A stretch of DNA of 62,054 bases from JACDAF01 sp036276035 (GCA_036276035.1 DASUCM010000105.1:1-62054); one strand, 5' to 3'. Numbered from the stretch's first letter, positions 7,340 to 15,683 are shown. Notes: generated from the sequence alone by a model not told the origin. A program made the numbers and translations.

Positions 7340-8302
7340 TTGCCGCACTCCGCGACGTCCCTGCGACCCCAGGCGTACACCTCGGTCCCAAAATGGTCGC
7401 CGCGCGTACGGAGCGAGGGTGGGAAGAGCCTGACCGTCGACATCAGCGAGTGGCTGCGGCTGCGGAAGCTGCTGCGCGAGGCGGCGGAGGCCGCAGAGAC
7501 GGTCGACGCCCTCGAGGAGGTGCGCGTCGACGCGCTGCTCCACGAGCCCGCGCCGACCCCGGCGCCGGTGGAGAAGTCCGAGCGCGAGCGCGTCGTCGAG
7601 CTCGGCGTGACGGGGCTCATCGTCCGCTTCCCCGACAACAATCCGGTCCTGCTCGGCGCGATCAGCCGCATCCAGGGCTGGCGGCCGAACCCGTCGGGGT
7701 CGCACCACGTGCCGTGCACGCTGCCCGCGATCACGAGCCTGCTCGCCTTCGCGGAGATGTACGACTTCGAGCTCACCGACGGCGCGGACTCGATGGTCCG
7801 CCAGCTCATCCGCGACTCGTACAGCTCACGCGAGTGGCAGAGGCAGGCGGAGGCCGCCGCCGCGACCGCGGCGGAGGCACCGCAGCCGCGCCCGCGGATA
7901 CGCATCGTGCCCTCGCAGCGCGACCTCGTGCTGCGCTGGCTGCGGCGGAACGCGCGTGCGCTCGCGGTCGCGGCCCTCATCGCGTATCTCATCGGGCCGA
8001 AGGTCGAGCTCGTGCGCGAAGCGGACCGTGCCTTCCTCGAGCCGGCGCGGCTCGGAGCGGACGCGTCGGTCGCGGCGATGCTGAGCGCGCTCGACCGCTG
8101 CGGGCCGGCGATCGTGCAGCCGGGCGCGGCGGTCCCCGCGGGCTGCGACGCGAGCGTCGCGACGCGCGCCGGCACGACGCGCCTCTCGATCGGGATCCAG
8201 AACCCGCGCCTGCGGTTCTTCTCCTGGCGCGCCGGCGAGGATCTGCGCGGCTTCACGATCTGCGAGCAGTCCGTCCCGCTCGAGGCCTGCTGGGAGCGTT
8301 AG
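7340..8302 (+). CDS. hypothetical membrane protein, 320 aa
   Basis: Start TTG 7340 is chosen because GGAGGAAGG (7328-7336) sits 7 nt upstream; no ATG or GTG occurs in frame before codon 60. Residues about 30-70 are a charged helix (EWLRLRKLLREAAEAAETVD). Residues about 80-145 form a compact cytoplasmic domain (VVELGVTGLIVRFPDNNPVL, FAEMYDFELTDGADSMVRQL). One membrane helix follows (about 205-225, LAVAALIAYLIGPKVEL) and then an outside domain with three Cys (RCGPAIV, AGCDASV, ICEQSV). No family was recognised. It is divergent from the Pro/Ala-rich membrane protein and convergent with rsgA, with 9 nt between stops. Confidence 0.65.
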   Translation: MPHSATSLRPQAYTSVPKWSPRVRSEGGKSLTVDISEWLRLRKLLREAAEAAETVDALEEVRVDALLHEPAPTPAPVEKSERERVVELGVTGLIVRFPDNNPVLLGAISRIQGWRPNPSGSHHVPCTLPAITSLLAFAEMYDFELTDGADSMVRQLIRDSYSSREWQRQAEAAAATAAEAPQPRPRIRIVPSQRDLVLRWLRRNARALAVAALIAYLIGPKVELVREADRAFLEPARLGADASVAAMLSALDRCGPAIVQPGAAVPAGCDASVATRAGTTRLSIGIQNPRLRFFSWRAGEDLRGFTICEQSVPLEACWER

Positions 8303-8311
8303 CGCCCGGCG

Positions 8312-9343
8312 CTAGCTGTCCGGATCGTCCGTGGTGCCGCGCGCGGGCCGGTAGCCCTTCTTCTCAGGGTCGCGATGCTGGCGACCCAGTGCCCGGCTCG
8401 CGCGCCTGAGCTCGACCGCCGACTTCCGCATCCGCGCTGACTCGCGCTCGAGCTTCCGCATCCCGGCGAGCCGGAGGGGATCGAGCGCACCGCTCGCGAC
8501 CGCCTCGCGCACCGCGCAGCCCGGCTCCTGCTCGTGCGCGCAGTCGCGGAAGCGACAGCGATCGGCGAGCGCGGCAACGTCGGCGAACGCGGCGTCGATG
8601 ACCTCCTCGCTCACCCAGGCGAAGACCTCGCGCAGCCCCGGCGTGTCGATGACCGCGCCGCCGCCGGGCAGGTGGATGAGCTCGCGCCGCACGCTCGCGT
8701 GACGGCCCTCGCCGAACTCGTCGACCTCGCGCGTCGCGAGCATCGCCGTCGCGGCGAGCGCGTTGATGAGCGTGGACTTACCCGCCCCGGACGGCCCGAG
8801 GAGCACCGCGGTGCGTCCGGGGGCGAGCCGCTCCGCGACGTCCCCGACGCCGTCGCCGGTGACGCTGCTCGTGACGAGGACCGGCACGCCCGGCGCCGCG
8901 CGCGACGCCCGCGTCACCTGGGCGCGGACGTCGGGGCACAGGTCGGCCTTCGTGAGGAGGATGAGCGGCTCGGCGCCGGAGTCGCGCGCGAGCGCGACGT
9001 ACTGCTGGATGCGCATCTGGATCGGCGCGATGTCCCGGTGCAGCGGCACGACGATGAACACGTCGTCGACGTTCGCGGCGAGGATCTGCGCGTCGTGGAT
9101 GCCGGTGTCGCCGCGCCGCACCGCGGACCGCCGGGGCAGGACCGCGTGGATGATGCAGGTTCCTGGCGACTCGGACCGCGCGAGCACGTTGTCGCCGACC
9201 GCGGGGAGGTCGTCGGCGTGGACGGTCTCGTGGCGCAGCCGCCCGGCCAGCGTCCCGGCGAGCTCGCCCGCGTCCGTGTGCAGGACGTAGCCGCCGCGAT
9301 GCTGCGAGATGACGCGCGCGGTGATCTCGCGGGCCTCGGTCAC
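8312..9343 (-). CDS. rsgA: ribosome small subunit-dependent GTPase A
   Basis: A 343-residue, circularly permuted GTPase that helps late maturation of the 30S subunit. An N-terminal OB fold (about 1-70) precedes the permuted G motifs: LLTKADL (G4), SSVTGDGV (G5), GPSGAGKSTLIN (G1) and DTPGLREV (G3). The C-terminal zinc site reads CRFRDCAHEQEPGCAV. Start GTG 9343 is chosen for AAGGAG 8 nt upstream; an upstream start would add 16 residues with no resemblance to the family. The basic C-terminal tail is typical. It is preceded by a 16-codon ORF with a very strong ribosome site (9405-9455), which may influence its expression. Confidence 0.95.
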   Translation of the reverse strand: MTEAREITARVISQHRGGYVLHTDAGELAGTLAGRLRHETVHADDLPAVGDNVLARSESPGTCIIHAVLPRRSAVRRGDTGIHDAQILAANVDDVFIVVPLHRDIAPIQMRIQQYVALARDSGAEPLILLTKADLCPDVRAQVTRASRAAPGVPVLVTSSVTGDGVGDVAERLAPGRTAVLLGPSGAGKSTLINALAATAMLATREVDEFGEGRHASVRRELIHLPGGGAVIDTPGLREVFAWVSEEVIDAAFADVAALADRCRFRDCAHEQEPGCAVREAVASGALDPLRLAGMRKLERESARMRKSAVELRRASRALGRQHRDPEKKGYRPARGTTDDPDS

Positions 9344-9404
9344 TGATCGCGCTCCTTCGTGCCCATGGCACAGCGATGTGGGCGCCGCCACATCGGGAGC
9401 GGTG

Positions 9405-9455
9405 CTAGAGGCTGACGCTCCCGGTGGCCGTCGTGCGCGTGCGCTGCTCGGTCAT
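9405..9455 (-). CDS. 16-residue ORF upstream of rsgA
   Basis: ATG 9455 follows AAGGAGGTGG by 6 nt, the strongest ribosome site in this part of the window, and reads MTEQRTRTTATGSVSL before TAG. A hairpin with a 7-bp stem (GATGTGG/CCACATC at about 9371-9390) lies between its stop and the rsgA start. It could be a short leader peptide or a chance ORF. No terminator or U-run is present, so classic attenuation is not supported. No homologous peptide is known to me. Confidence 0.35.
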   Translation of the reverse strand: MTEQRTRTTATGSVSL

Positions 9456-9507
9456 TCGTGGCCACCTCCTTCTCCCCGTGACCGGGGCTGCGTCGCGTTC
9501 AACGCTA

Positions 9508-11301
9508 TCACCAGCTGCCGCCACCCCCACCGCCGCCGCCGCCTCCGGAGAAGCCGCCGCCGCCGAAGCCGCTCGAGCCCTTCGACCCCGGCGTGTACGC
9601 GATTGTGCTCGACACGGTGGACGAGAAGGTGGCGAGCTCGCTCGAGAACGCCGACGGCGAGAACGCCCCGTGGCCGACGTACCAGCCCATGCCCTGCATC
9701 GCGCGCGTCGCCTCGCGGTCCAGGCCCTCGAACGCCTTCGCCCAGCGCTCGACGATGCCGAAGACGATCGCGTACGGCAGGTAGGCGGAGAAGATGCCCT
9801 CGCGCTCGGCGAAGGCCGCCCGGTCCTTCTCGGCGGTCTCCATGTAGCGGCGGAAGCCGAGCGTGCGGCGGAGCAGCTCGCTTCCCGCAGCGCTCCGGCG
9901 GGCCATCGCGCTGTGCGTCGCGAGGAGCGCCAGACCGCAGACGATGACCGCAAGGCCGACCAGCCCGAGCCCGAGCCTCGTCCCGAGCAGGAAGACGAGC
10001 CCCGCACCGGCCGCCGCGACGAGGATCCCCACGCCCGCCCACATCGCGCGCGCGTTCTCCGGGTCGCCGGTGAACCAGCGCCGCTCCATCGCGTCCCGGT
10101 AGAGCTGGCGCTGCGCGAGCTTCAGCGACGGCGCGACCTTGCCCTTCCGCTCCGACAGGAGCACCTCGCTCTCGGAGCCGAAGATGCCCTCGATGAGCTG
10201 CCGCTCCCAGCCAGCCAGCGACGCGTCGTCGCGGAGCTTCACCAGGCGCCAGTCGTCGCGGCCGAAGAGCCCGCTGCCCTCCACCTTCTCGATGCGCAGG
10301 ACGCCGCGCACCGCGAGGTCGACGACGGTCGCGGTGAGGTCCTTCGCGTCGGCTCTCTCGTCGAGGATGAGCCCGAGCTGCGCGGGCGTCAGCTTGTCGG
10401 GTGGCTCGTACTCGGGGATGACCGTCGGCGCGTCGAAGAGCGGCGCGGCGCCCTCCTCCGTCTCCTCGACGAAGGCCGCTCGCTTCAGGTACCGCCGGTC
10501 GCGGCCCTGCGCCGACCAGTTCCGGGCCACGAGCGTGAGCCCGCCCACGAGGACGAGGCCCGCGAGGCCGAGGCTCGCGGGCGTCGCGTCGAACCAGCGG
10601 TCGATGTCGCGCGCCCGCTCCTCGTAGATCGCGACGGGAGCGCGCACCGCGCCCTTCGGCAGCCCGACGACGATCGTGAGCTGCTCGCCGGGCTGCAGCG
10701 GCCGCGTCGCCGCGAACGAGACGTGCGGCGGCGCAACGGCGCTGCGGCACGGGTCGGTCGACCCCGTCGGCCCCTGGAAGCACGTCACCTGCGTGACGTT
10801 CGCCGGCGTGCGGACCGTCGCCGTGACCTGGCGGGACGGGACGCCCCACTCCGACCCGTTCACGTTCCAGTACAGCTCGTCATGGTCGTCGAAGGCGTTG
10901 AGGGCACCGCGGACGACGTAGCTGAGGAGGTACGTCTGCCGGCCGCTGATCGTGCGGTCGGGGTCCCCGATCCGGATCCGCTTGTTCGCGCCGTTGTCCT
11001 CGACCTCGTAGCGCCACCCGCGGCCGGAGGCGTCGCGGATGCTCGCCACCTCGAGCTCGTACACGCGGTCGTGCGTGTCGGTGTGCCGGTACCGCACCGG
11101 GATCTCGCGGAAGATCCCGTGCTTCTGCAGCCCGCGGAAGTCGACCTCGATCGTCTCCGTGATGACGAGCGAGCTGTCGGTCTGCATGACGATGCCGGCA
11201 TCGAAGCGGAGGATCTCCCAGCCCTCGTCCGCCGACGCCGCGCCACCCACGAGGAGCGGCACGGCCAGGAGGACGGCGGCGATCGCGCGGAGGGCGGTCA
11301 C
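9508..11301 (-). CDS. DUF2207 membrane protein with poly-glycine tail
   Basis: A 597-residue exported membrane protein of the DUF2207 family, unknown function. It has a signal peptide (residues 1-24, cleaved near GAASADE), a beta-rich outside domain (about 25-235) with FRGLQKHGIFREIPVRYRHT and YLLSYVVRGALN, a helix at about 245-262, a cytoplasmic winged-helix-like stretch (DKLTPAQLGLILDERADAKD) and two further helices (about 410-450). The C-terminus is GFGGGGFSGG followed by ten Gly, then SW, as in other DUF2207 members. GTG 11301 is used. It lies downstream of yggT by 27 nt. The Gly run is encoded by a GCC-rich tract (plus strand 9516-9570) that may be prone to slippage. Confidence 0.88.
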   Translation of the reverse strand: MTALRAIAAVLLAVPLLVGGAASADEGWEILRFDAGIVMQTDSSLVITETIEVDFRGLQKHGIFREIPVRYRHTDTHDRVYELEVASIRDASGRGWRYEVEDNGANKRIRIGDPDRTISGRQTYLLSYVVRGALNAFDDHDELYWNVNGSEWGVPSRQVTATVRTPANVTQVTCFQGPTGSTDPCRSAVAPPHVSFAATRPLQPGEQLTIVVGLPKGAVRAPVAIYEERARDIDRWFDATPASLGLAGLVLVGGLTLVARNWSAQGRDRRYLKRAAFVEETEEGAAPLFDAPTVIPEYEPPDKLTPAQLGLILDERADAKDLTATVVDLAVRGVLRIEKVEGSGLFGRDDWRLVKLRDDASLAGWERQLIEGIFGSESEVLLSERKGKVAPSLKLAQRQLYRDAMERRWFTGDPENARAMWAGVGILVAAAGAGLVFLLGTRLGLGLVGLAVIVCGLALLATHSAMARRSAAGSELLRRTLGFRRYMETAEKDRAAFAEREGIFSAYLPYAIVFGIVERWAKAFEGLDREATRAMQGMGWYVGHGAFSPSAFSSELATFSSTVSSTIAYTPGSKGSSGFGGGGFSGGGGGGGGGGSW

Positions 11302-11328
11302 GCGGGTGACGCTACCGCCCTGGGTGCG

Positions 11329-11619
11329 TCACGGGATGGTGGCGGGAAGGAGCCGCAGCAGGATCGTCTGGACGAACTGGATCGCGATGAGCGCCACGAA
11401 CGGCGAGAAGTCGAACCCCGCGGCCTGCGGCAGCGCGCGGCGGATCGGCCCGAGGATCGGCTCGCTGACGCTCCAGGCGAACTCGCCGATGCCCCAGGGG
11501 ATGCGCATCGTCGGGATCCAGGACTGGATCACGCGCAGGAAGATCGCGAGCGTGATGGCGCCGCCGAGCACGTTGATGAACGCCTCCGCGAAGACGATGA
11601 GCAGGCACGTCGTGCACAC
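11329..11619 (-). CDS. YggT family membrane protein
   Basis: A 96-residue integral membrane protein with two YggT-type hydrophobic repeats: the first helix (about 5-28) ends in LRVIQSWIP, followed by SEPILGPIRRALP and the second helix FSPFVALIAIQFVQTILL. The family is linked to cell shape and division and is often encoded near ftsZ and sepF; here it lies 3 kb downstream of ftsZ in the same direction. GTG 11619 starts 27 nt after the dcd stop. Between them is an 8-codon ATG ORF overlapping the dcd stop (ATGA), probably only a translational bridge. Confidence 0.9.
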   Translation of the reverse strand: MCTTCLLIVFAEAFINVLGGAITLAIFLRVIQSWIPTMRIPWGIGEFAWSVSEPILGPIRRALPQAAGFDFSPFVALIAIQFVQTILLRLLPATIP

Positions 11620-11645
11620 GGCCTAGTGCGTCCCGCCGGGAACGG

Positions 11646-12218
11646 TCATGAGCGCTTCACCGGCACGTCGAGCTTGTAGCGCGACGGCGTCGGACCGGTC
11701 TGCCCCTGGTACGAGGAGCCGAGCTGCGGGGAGCCGTACGGGCGCTCCGCCGGCGACGAGAGCGGGAAGAACGAGAGCTGCCCGATCCGCATGCCCGGGT
11801 AGAGGGTGATCGGGATCGTGTTCACGTTCGAGAGCTCGAGCGTGATGTGGCCGTCCCACGCGGGATCGATGAAGCCCGCGGTGCTGTGGATGAGCAGGCC
11901 GAGCCGTCCGAGCGAGCTCTTGCCTTCGACACGCGACACGATGTCGTCCGGCAAGCGGATGCGCTCGCGCGTGGAGCCCAGCACGAACTCGCTCGGGTGA
12001 AGGATGAAGGGCCCGTCCGCCGCCTCGACGAGCTCCGTGATGTCGTCGAGCGGCTTCGCCAGGTCGATGTGCGTGTGCCGAGACGAGCGGAAGACGCGGA
12101 AGCGGTGGTCGAGCCGGATATCGACGCTCGCGGGCTGCACGCACTCGGGGTCGTACGGGTCGATGCCGATGCGACCGCTCTCGATCGCGGCGCGGATGTC
12201 GCGGTCGGATAGGACCAT
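11646..12218 (-). CDS. dcd: dCTP deaminase, probably the bifunctional dUMP-forming type
   Basis: A 190-residue trimeric enzyme. It deaminates dCTP and, in the bifunctional Dcd-Dut type, also cleaves to dUMP for thymidylate synthesis. Key blocks are LSDRDIRAAIESGRIGIDPY, QPASVDIRLDHRFRVF, GKSSLGRLGLLIHSTAGFID, GHITLELSNVNTIPITLYPG, MRIGQLSFF and SSYQGQTGPTPSRY. The sequence is closest in memory to the Mycobacterium tuberculosis bifunctional enzyme, which supports dUMP formation; this is family knowledge, not tested. Start ATG 12218 gives the expected N-terminus. The neighbouring nrdR gene fits a deoxynucleotide supply context. Confidence 0.93.
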   Translation of the reverse strand: MVLSDRDIRAAIESGRIGIDPYDPECVQPASVDIRLDHRFRVFRSSRHTHIDLAKPLDDITELVEAADGPFILHPSEFVLGSTRERIRLPDDIVSRVEGKSSLGRLGLLIHSTAGFIDPAWDGHITLELSNVNTIPITLYPGMRIGQLSFFPLSSPAERPYGSPQLGSSYQGQTGPTPSRYKLDVPVKRS

Positions 12219-12312
12219 CAGCCGAGCGAGGAGCGGCTTTGCCGCGACAAGCGAGTCCACGCGTGCGGAGCATGCGGCGAGGCCGAAGGCCGAGCGCGAA
12301 GAGCAGGCACCA

Positions 12313-12975
12313 TCAGGCGCGAAGGATACGTTCGCGCAGCTCCGGCCACGTGCGCACGACGAGGTCGGCCTCGGGCACGCGCTCGGTCTCGACGCCCCAG
12401 AGGACCTGCACCGCGAGCGCGCCGGCGCCGCGGGCCATGCGCATGTCGGTCCGCGTGTCGCCGACGACCGCGGTCTCCTCGGGCCGCGCGCCGAGCCGCT
12501 CCATCGCCGCGATGGCGAGGTCCGGCTCGGGCTTCGGGCGCGGGACGGAGTCGCCGCCGAGGTACGCGTCGACCTCGCGCCTGAGGCCGAGGCCACGCAG
12601 GATCCGTTCGCAGTCCGCAGCGCGCTTGCCGGTGACCGTCGCCTGCCGGATCCCGGCGCGGCGGAACGCGCGGAGCGTCGTCAGCGCGCCGCGGTAGAGC
12701 CTCGTCGCAGGGATCGCCACCTCCTCGTAGATCGCGCGGTACTCGGCGCGGTACGTCACCGCATCCTCGGCGCTGAGGTCCGGCCAGGCGACGCGGAACA
12801 GCGCCTCGAGCGGCAGGCCGGTCATCCGCCCGAAGTCCGCGAAGTCGACCGGCGTCCCGCCGTGCTTCGCGATCACCTGGTTCGCGGTGTCGACGACGAA
12901 GCGCACGCTGTCGGTCAGCGTCCCGTCCAGATCCCAGAGGACCGCGCGGATCGCGTGGCGCGGCTGGGTCGTCAG
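12313..12975 (-). CDS. HAD-superfamily phosphatase (phosphoglycolate phosphatase-like)
   Basis: A 220-residue class I HAD hydrolase that removes phosphate from a small molecule; the substrate is unknown. Motif I is WDLDGTLTD at about residues 15-23, motif II is VTGKRA, and motifs III/IV are PKPEPDLAI and VVGDTRTDM. The first ATG/GTG/TTG in frame (GTG 12906) would cut off motif I, so the start must lie upstream. The only candidate is CTG 12975, which overlaps the nrdR stop as CTGA and would read MTTQPRHAIRAVLWDLDG. This is one of several CTG-start candidates in the window. The length fits the family once this start is used. Confidence 0.85.
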   Translation of the reverse strand: MTTQPRHAIRAVLWDLDGTLTDSVRFVVDTANQVIAKHGGTPVDFADFGRMTGLPLEALFRVAWPDLSAEDAVTYRAEYRAIYEEVAIPATRLYRGALTTLRAFRRAGIRQATVTGKRAADCERILRGLGLRREVDAYLGGDSVPRPKPEPDLAIAAMERLGARPEETAVVGDTRTDMRMARGAGALAVQVLWGVETERVPEADLVVRTWPELRERILRA

Positions 12976-13511
12976 CGGCGCTTGCGGCGCGTGGGCGGCG
13001 CCGGCTGCGCGCCGATGGGCAGCGCGATCTGCTCCGCGAGACCGCGCCCGCGCGCGTCCTCGCGCAGGCGGACGAGCTGCGCGAGCTCGTCGTAGAGCGC
13101 GTCCGGGTCATCGAGGCGTGAGTACACGATCTTGAATCGGAGGTAGCTCATCGGATCGAGCGAGGCGAGCCGCTCGAGCACCATCTCCCCGATCCGCTGC
13201 GAGCTGACCTCGGCCGCGCCGCTCTGGCGGATCGTCGTCTCGATGTCGTCGATGAGCTCGCCGATCTGCGCCGCGGTGAGCGCCTTCGAGGCCCCCTTCT
13301 CGATCGCGCTGACGAGCTTGCGGCGGTCGAACTCCTGCTTGGACCCGTCGCGCTTGGTCACCTGGATGCGCGCGGATTCCGCACGCTCCTGTGTCGTGAA
13401 GCGCCCGCCGCAGCCGTCGCAGGCGCGGCGGCGGCGGATCGCGCTGCCCTCATCCGCCTCCCGCGAATCGATGACCCGCGTGTCCGCTCTGTTGCAGGTG
13501 GGGCACCGCAC
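12972..13511 (-). CDS. nrdR: transcriptional repressor NrdR
   Basis: A 179-residue zinc-ribbon/ATP-cone repressor that senses dATP/ATP and shuts off ribonucleotide reductase genes. The zinc ribbon is RCPTCNRADTRVIDSR with CDGCGGRFTTQER, the ATP cone spans about 45-135 (KRDGSKQEFDRRKLVSAIEK), and the C-terminal ~25 residues are Pro/Arg-rich. GTG 13511 gives the family-typical MRCPTC start and lies 6 nt after TATCTT, so the mRNA may be leaderless; GTG 13517 would add two residues. No NrdR box was found in the window, and no ribonucleotide reductase gene is present here. Confidence 0.95.
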   Translation of the reverse strand: MRCPTCNRADTRVIDSREADEGSAIRRRRACDGCGGRFTTQERAESARIQVTKRDGSKQEFDRRKLVSAIEKGASKALTAAQIGELIDDIETTIRQSGAAEVSSQRIGEMVLERLASLDPMSYLRFKIVYSRLDDPDALYDELAQLVRLREDARGRGLAEQIALPIGAQPAPPTRRKRR

Positions 13512-13572
13512 GACCACAAGATATGGGACCTGGGGCCACTACAGAAGGGGGACGCCGCGGCGGGCACGGGAA

Positions 13573-13596
13573 GGCCCCGGTCCTGCGACCGGGGCC
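13573..13596 (-). terminator. stem-loop ahead of nrdR
   Basis: A perfect 10-bp stem GGCCCCGGTC/GACCGGGGCC with a 4-nt loop, followed on the minus strand by TTCCC. It would end transcripts of the 25-residue peptide upstream; the U-run is weak. Confidence 0.5.
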
Positions 13597-13620
13597 CCGA
13601 AGCTCAGTGCGTGGTGACCG

Positions 13621-13698
13621 CTACCGGACGCCGAGCAGGAACAGGATGATCAGCAGCAGGAGCGGGGCGCCGAGCAGCCAGCCGAGGATGAGGATCAT
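13621..13698 (-). CDS. 25-residue membrane peptide
   Basis: ATG 13698 follows AAAGGAGAG with good spacing. The peptide is MILILGWLLGAPLLLLIILF plus LLGVR, one membrane helix with almost no soluble part. It lies 15 nt downstream of the four-helix membrane protein and is followed by a stem-loop, so it is a well-bounded last gene of a short unit. No family is assigned. It resembles other short hydrophobic peptides that modulate membrane complexes, which is only an analogy. Confidence 0.5.
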   Translation of the reverse strand: MILILGWLLGAPLLLLIILFLLGVR

Positions 13699-13713
13699 CT
13701 TCTCTCTCCTTTA

Positions 13714-14340
13714 TCAGATGCGGTCGGCCGCGCGGTCGACGCGCGCGGCGACCCGGCGGGTGACCCACATCGGCTCGCCGGAGCCCATCCAGCCGCCGAC
13801 GACCCCGCCCATGAGGCCGATGAGCATGGTCGCCGCCGCGGCCATCGCGGAGTTCCGCGCGGCCTTCGCGATGGCCGGGTCGACCGCCTGCCCGGCGACG
13901 GCAGGCTGCGCGGCCGGAGCCGGCGCGAGCCCGGAGTACCAGCCGTTCAGGTACTGCGCCGCCTGTGACGCGAGCGCGAGCAGGACGATGGTCGCGATGA
14001 CGAAGGTGATCGCGCCGTAGAGCGCGGCGGTCTCCGGCACGCGCACGCCGGCGATGCGCACGGCGATGTACCCGCCGAGGACGAACGCCCAGAACGCACT
14101 GAACACCGCGAAGGCGAGCGCCCAGAAGCCCACGCCGCTCCAGTCGGTGACGCGCCCTTCGATCCCCGCGCGGTGGGCGCCGATCGCCGTCCCGATGAAC
14201 CCGAACAGGACGACCGCGACGACGCTGGTGAGAGCGCCGACCCAGATCCCGCTCCAGGTCATCGTGAGCGCGGCGACCGCCGCTTCCGCCCGCGCGCCGG
14301 GCATCCGCGTGGTCGAGGGCCCGTGGTCCCTCACATCCAT
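13714..14340 (-). CDS. four-helix membrane protein, unknown function
   Basis: A 208-residue protein with four likely helices (about 30-52, 70-92, 100-122 and 158-180) and a Pro/Ala-rich loop (GLAPAPAAQPAVAGQAVD). Repeated WxG and GG motifs in the helices (TWSGIWVGALTSVVAVVLFG, GGVVGGWMG) suggest packed helices as in TIGR04086-like membrane proteins, but this is not a firm match. ATG 14340 with GGGAGG 6 nt upstream is chosen. It is separated from ftsZ by a terminator and followed by the 25-residue peptide, so it is not part of the dcw unit. Confidence 0.65.
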   Translation of the reverse strand: MDVRDHGPSTTRMPGARAEAAVAALTMTWSGIWVGALTSVVAVVLFGFIGTAIGAHRAGIEGRVTDWSGVGFWALAFAVFSAFWAFVLGGYIAVRIAGVRVPETAALYGAITFVIATIVLLALASQAAQYLNGWYSGLAPAPAAQPAVAGQAVDPAIAKAARNSAMAAAATMLIGLMGGVVGGWMGSGEPMWVTRRVAARVDRAADRI

Positions 14341-14371
14341 TGACGTCCTCCCGTGATCACGGGATGCCGCA

Positions 14372-14406
14372 CAAGACTGCACCCCGGTCGTACGGCCGGG
14401 GTGCAG
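14372..14406 (-). terminator. intrinsic terminator after ftsZ
   Basis: A 13-bp stem (14377-14389 with 14394-14406, one G-U pair) with a 4-nt loop, followed on the minus strand by TCTTGT. It lies 30 nt after the ftsZ stop and closes the dcw cluster. Confidence 0.7.
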
Positions 14407-14436
14407 GGTGCATGCCAGCGTGTTCGGGGAGCGGAC

Positions 14437-15573
14437 TCAGCGACGGCGCAGGAAGCTCGGGACCTCCAGGTCGTTCGGGTCGTACGACTTCGGCTCCGGC
14501 GCGTGCTCCGCCTTCGGTGCACCGTTCGCGACCGACGCACCCGCCGCGACCGCCGGCCGCTCCGCCTGGCGCGGCTCGGTCTGGCGACGGTAGATGGGCT
14601 GCTCGATCCGCTTCAGCGGCCGCGTCGAGTCGAAGCCCGTCGCGATGACGCTGATCTTCACGTCGCTGCCCATGCGCTCGTCGATGACGGCGCCGAAGAT
14701 GATGTTCGCCTCGGGGTCCGCCGCCGCGTGGATGATCTCCGCCGCCTCGTTCACCTCGAAGAGCGTGAGGTCCGGGCCGCCGGTGATCGTGAACAGCACG
14801 CCACGCGCGCCGTCGATCGACTGCTCGAGGAGCGGCGACATGATCGCCTGCCGCGCGGCATCCGCCGCGCGCGCCTCGCCGGCGCCGTGGCCGATGCCCA
14901 TGAGCGCGCTGCCGGCGTTCGTCATGATCGTCTTCACGTCGGCGAAGTCCAGGTTGATGAGGCCGGGCACCGTGATGAGGTCGCTGATGCCCTGCACGCC
15001 CTGGCGCAGGACGTCGTCGACGATGCGGAACGCGTCGACCATGCTCGTCTTCTTCTCGACGACCTGGAGCAGACGGTCGTTCGGGATCGTGATGAGCGTG
15101 TCGACCTTGTCGACGAGCTCCTGGATCCCCTGCTCCGCGAGGAGCCGGCGCTTCGCGCCCTCGAACTGGAAGGGCTTCGTGACGACGGCGACAGTGAGCG
15201 CGCCGATGTCCTTCGCGATCTCCGCGATGATCGGCGCGGCGCCCGTCCCGGTGCCGCCGCCCATCCCCGCGGTGATGAAGATCATGTCGGCCTCTTTGAG
15301 GGCCTCGTAGAGCTTCTCGCTGTCGTCCTCGGCGCTCTTGCGACCGACCGACGGGTCGGCACCCGCGCCGAGGCCGCGCGTGATCTTGTCGCCGATGCGG
15401 ATCTTGTGGGGCGCATCCGAGAGGAGGAGCGCCTGAGCGTCGGTGTTCACGGAGATGAACTCGACGCCCATGAGCTCGGCCCGGATCATGCGGTTGACGG
15501 CGTTCGAGCCGCCGCCGCCGACGCCCACCACCTTGATGAGCGCGAAGTTCTCGATATCCGAACGTAGCGGCAT
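14437..15573 (-). CDS. ftsZ: cell division protein FtsZ
   Basis: A 378-residue tubulin-like GTPase that polymerises into the division ring under the membrane. Seen motifs: GVGGGGSNAVNRM at the N-terminus, the tubulin signature GGGTGTGAAP near residue 107, the T7 loop NLDFADVKTIM and the C-terminal conserved peptide DLEVPSFLRRR, which binds FtsA and other partners. A disordered linker of about 50 residues (from residue 318) precedes it. ATG 15573 has AAGGAGG 13 nt upstream. A promoter lies at 15656-15683. It is the last gene of the dcw cluster and is closed by a terminator. Confidence 0.99.
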   Translation of the reverse strand: MPLRSDIENFALIKVVGVGGGGSNAVNRMIRAELMGVEFISVNTDAQALLLSDAPHKIRIGDKITRGLGAGADPSVGRKSAEDDSEKLYEALKEADMIFITAGMGGGTGTGAAPIIAEIAKDIGALTVAVVTKPFQFEGAKRRLLAEQGIQELVDKVDTLITIPNDRLLQVVEKKTSMVDAFRIVDDVLRQGVQGISDLITVPGLINLDFADVKTIMTNAGSALMGIGHGAGEARAADAARQAIMSPLLEQSIDGARGVLFTITGGPDLTLFEVNEAAEIIHAAADPEANIIFGAVIDERMGSDVKISVIATGFDSTRPLKRIEQPIYRRQTEPRQAERPAVAAGASVANGAPKAEHAPEPKSYDPNDLEVPSFLRRR

Positions 15574-15655
15574 GAGAGGGGCAGCCTCCTTCTCAGGATT
15601 CCATGCCGCTGCCCCTCCCCTGAGCTTTGAGCATGGGGTTATTCAGTTGCCGTCG

Positions 15656-15683
15656 ACTATACCCCGCCCCCGCTGCATTGGAA
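15656..15683 (-). promoter_or_regulatory. promoter for ftsZ
   Basis: On the minus strand TTCCAA (15678-15683), a 16-nt spacer and TATAGT (15656-15661) lie in the 164-nt ftsA-ftsZ gap, giving a 5' leader of about 75 nt. ftsZ is commonly given its own promoter inside dcw clusters. The gap also holds a GC-only hairpin (about 15695-15718) without a U-run. Confidence 0.6.

Noticed and set aside
9514..9570. GCC-rich simple repeat as a regulatory element
   Set aside because: It encodes the poly-glycine tail of the DUF2207 protein and fits its frame.
9424..11679. 751-codon plus-strand ORF
   Set aside because: Antisense of the DUF2207 and yggT genes; no motif and no ribosome site.
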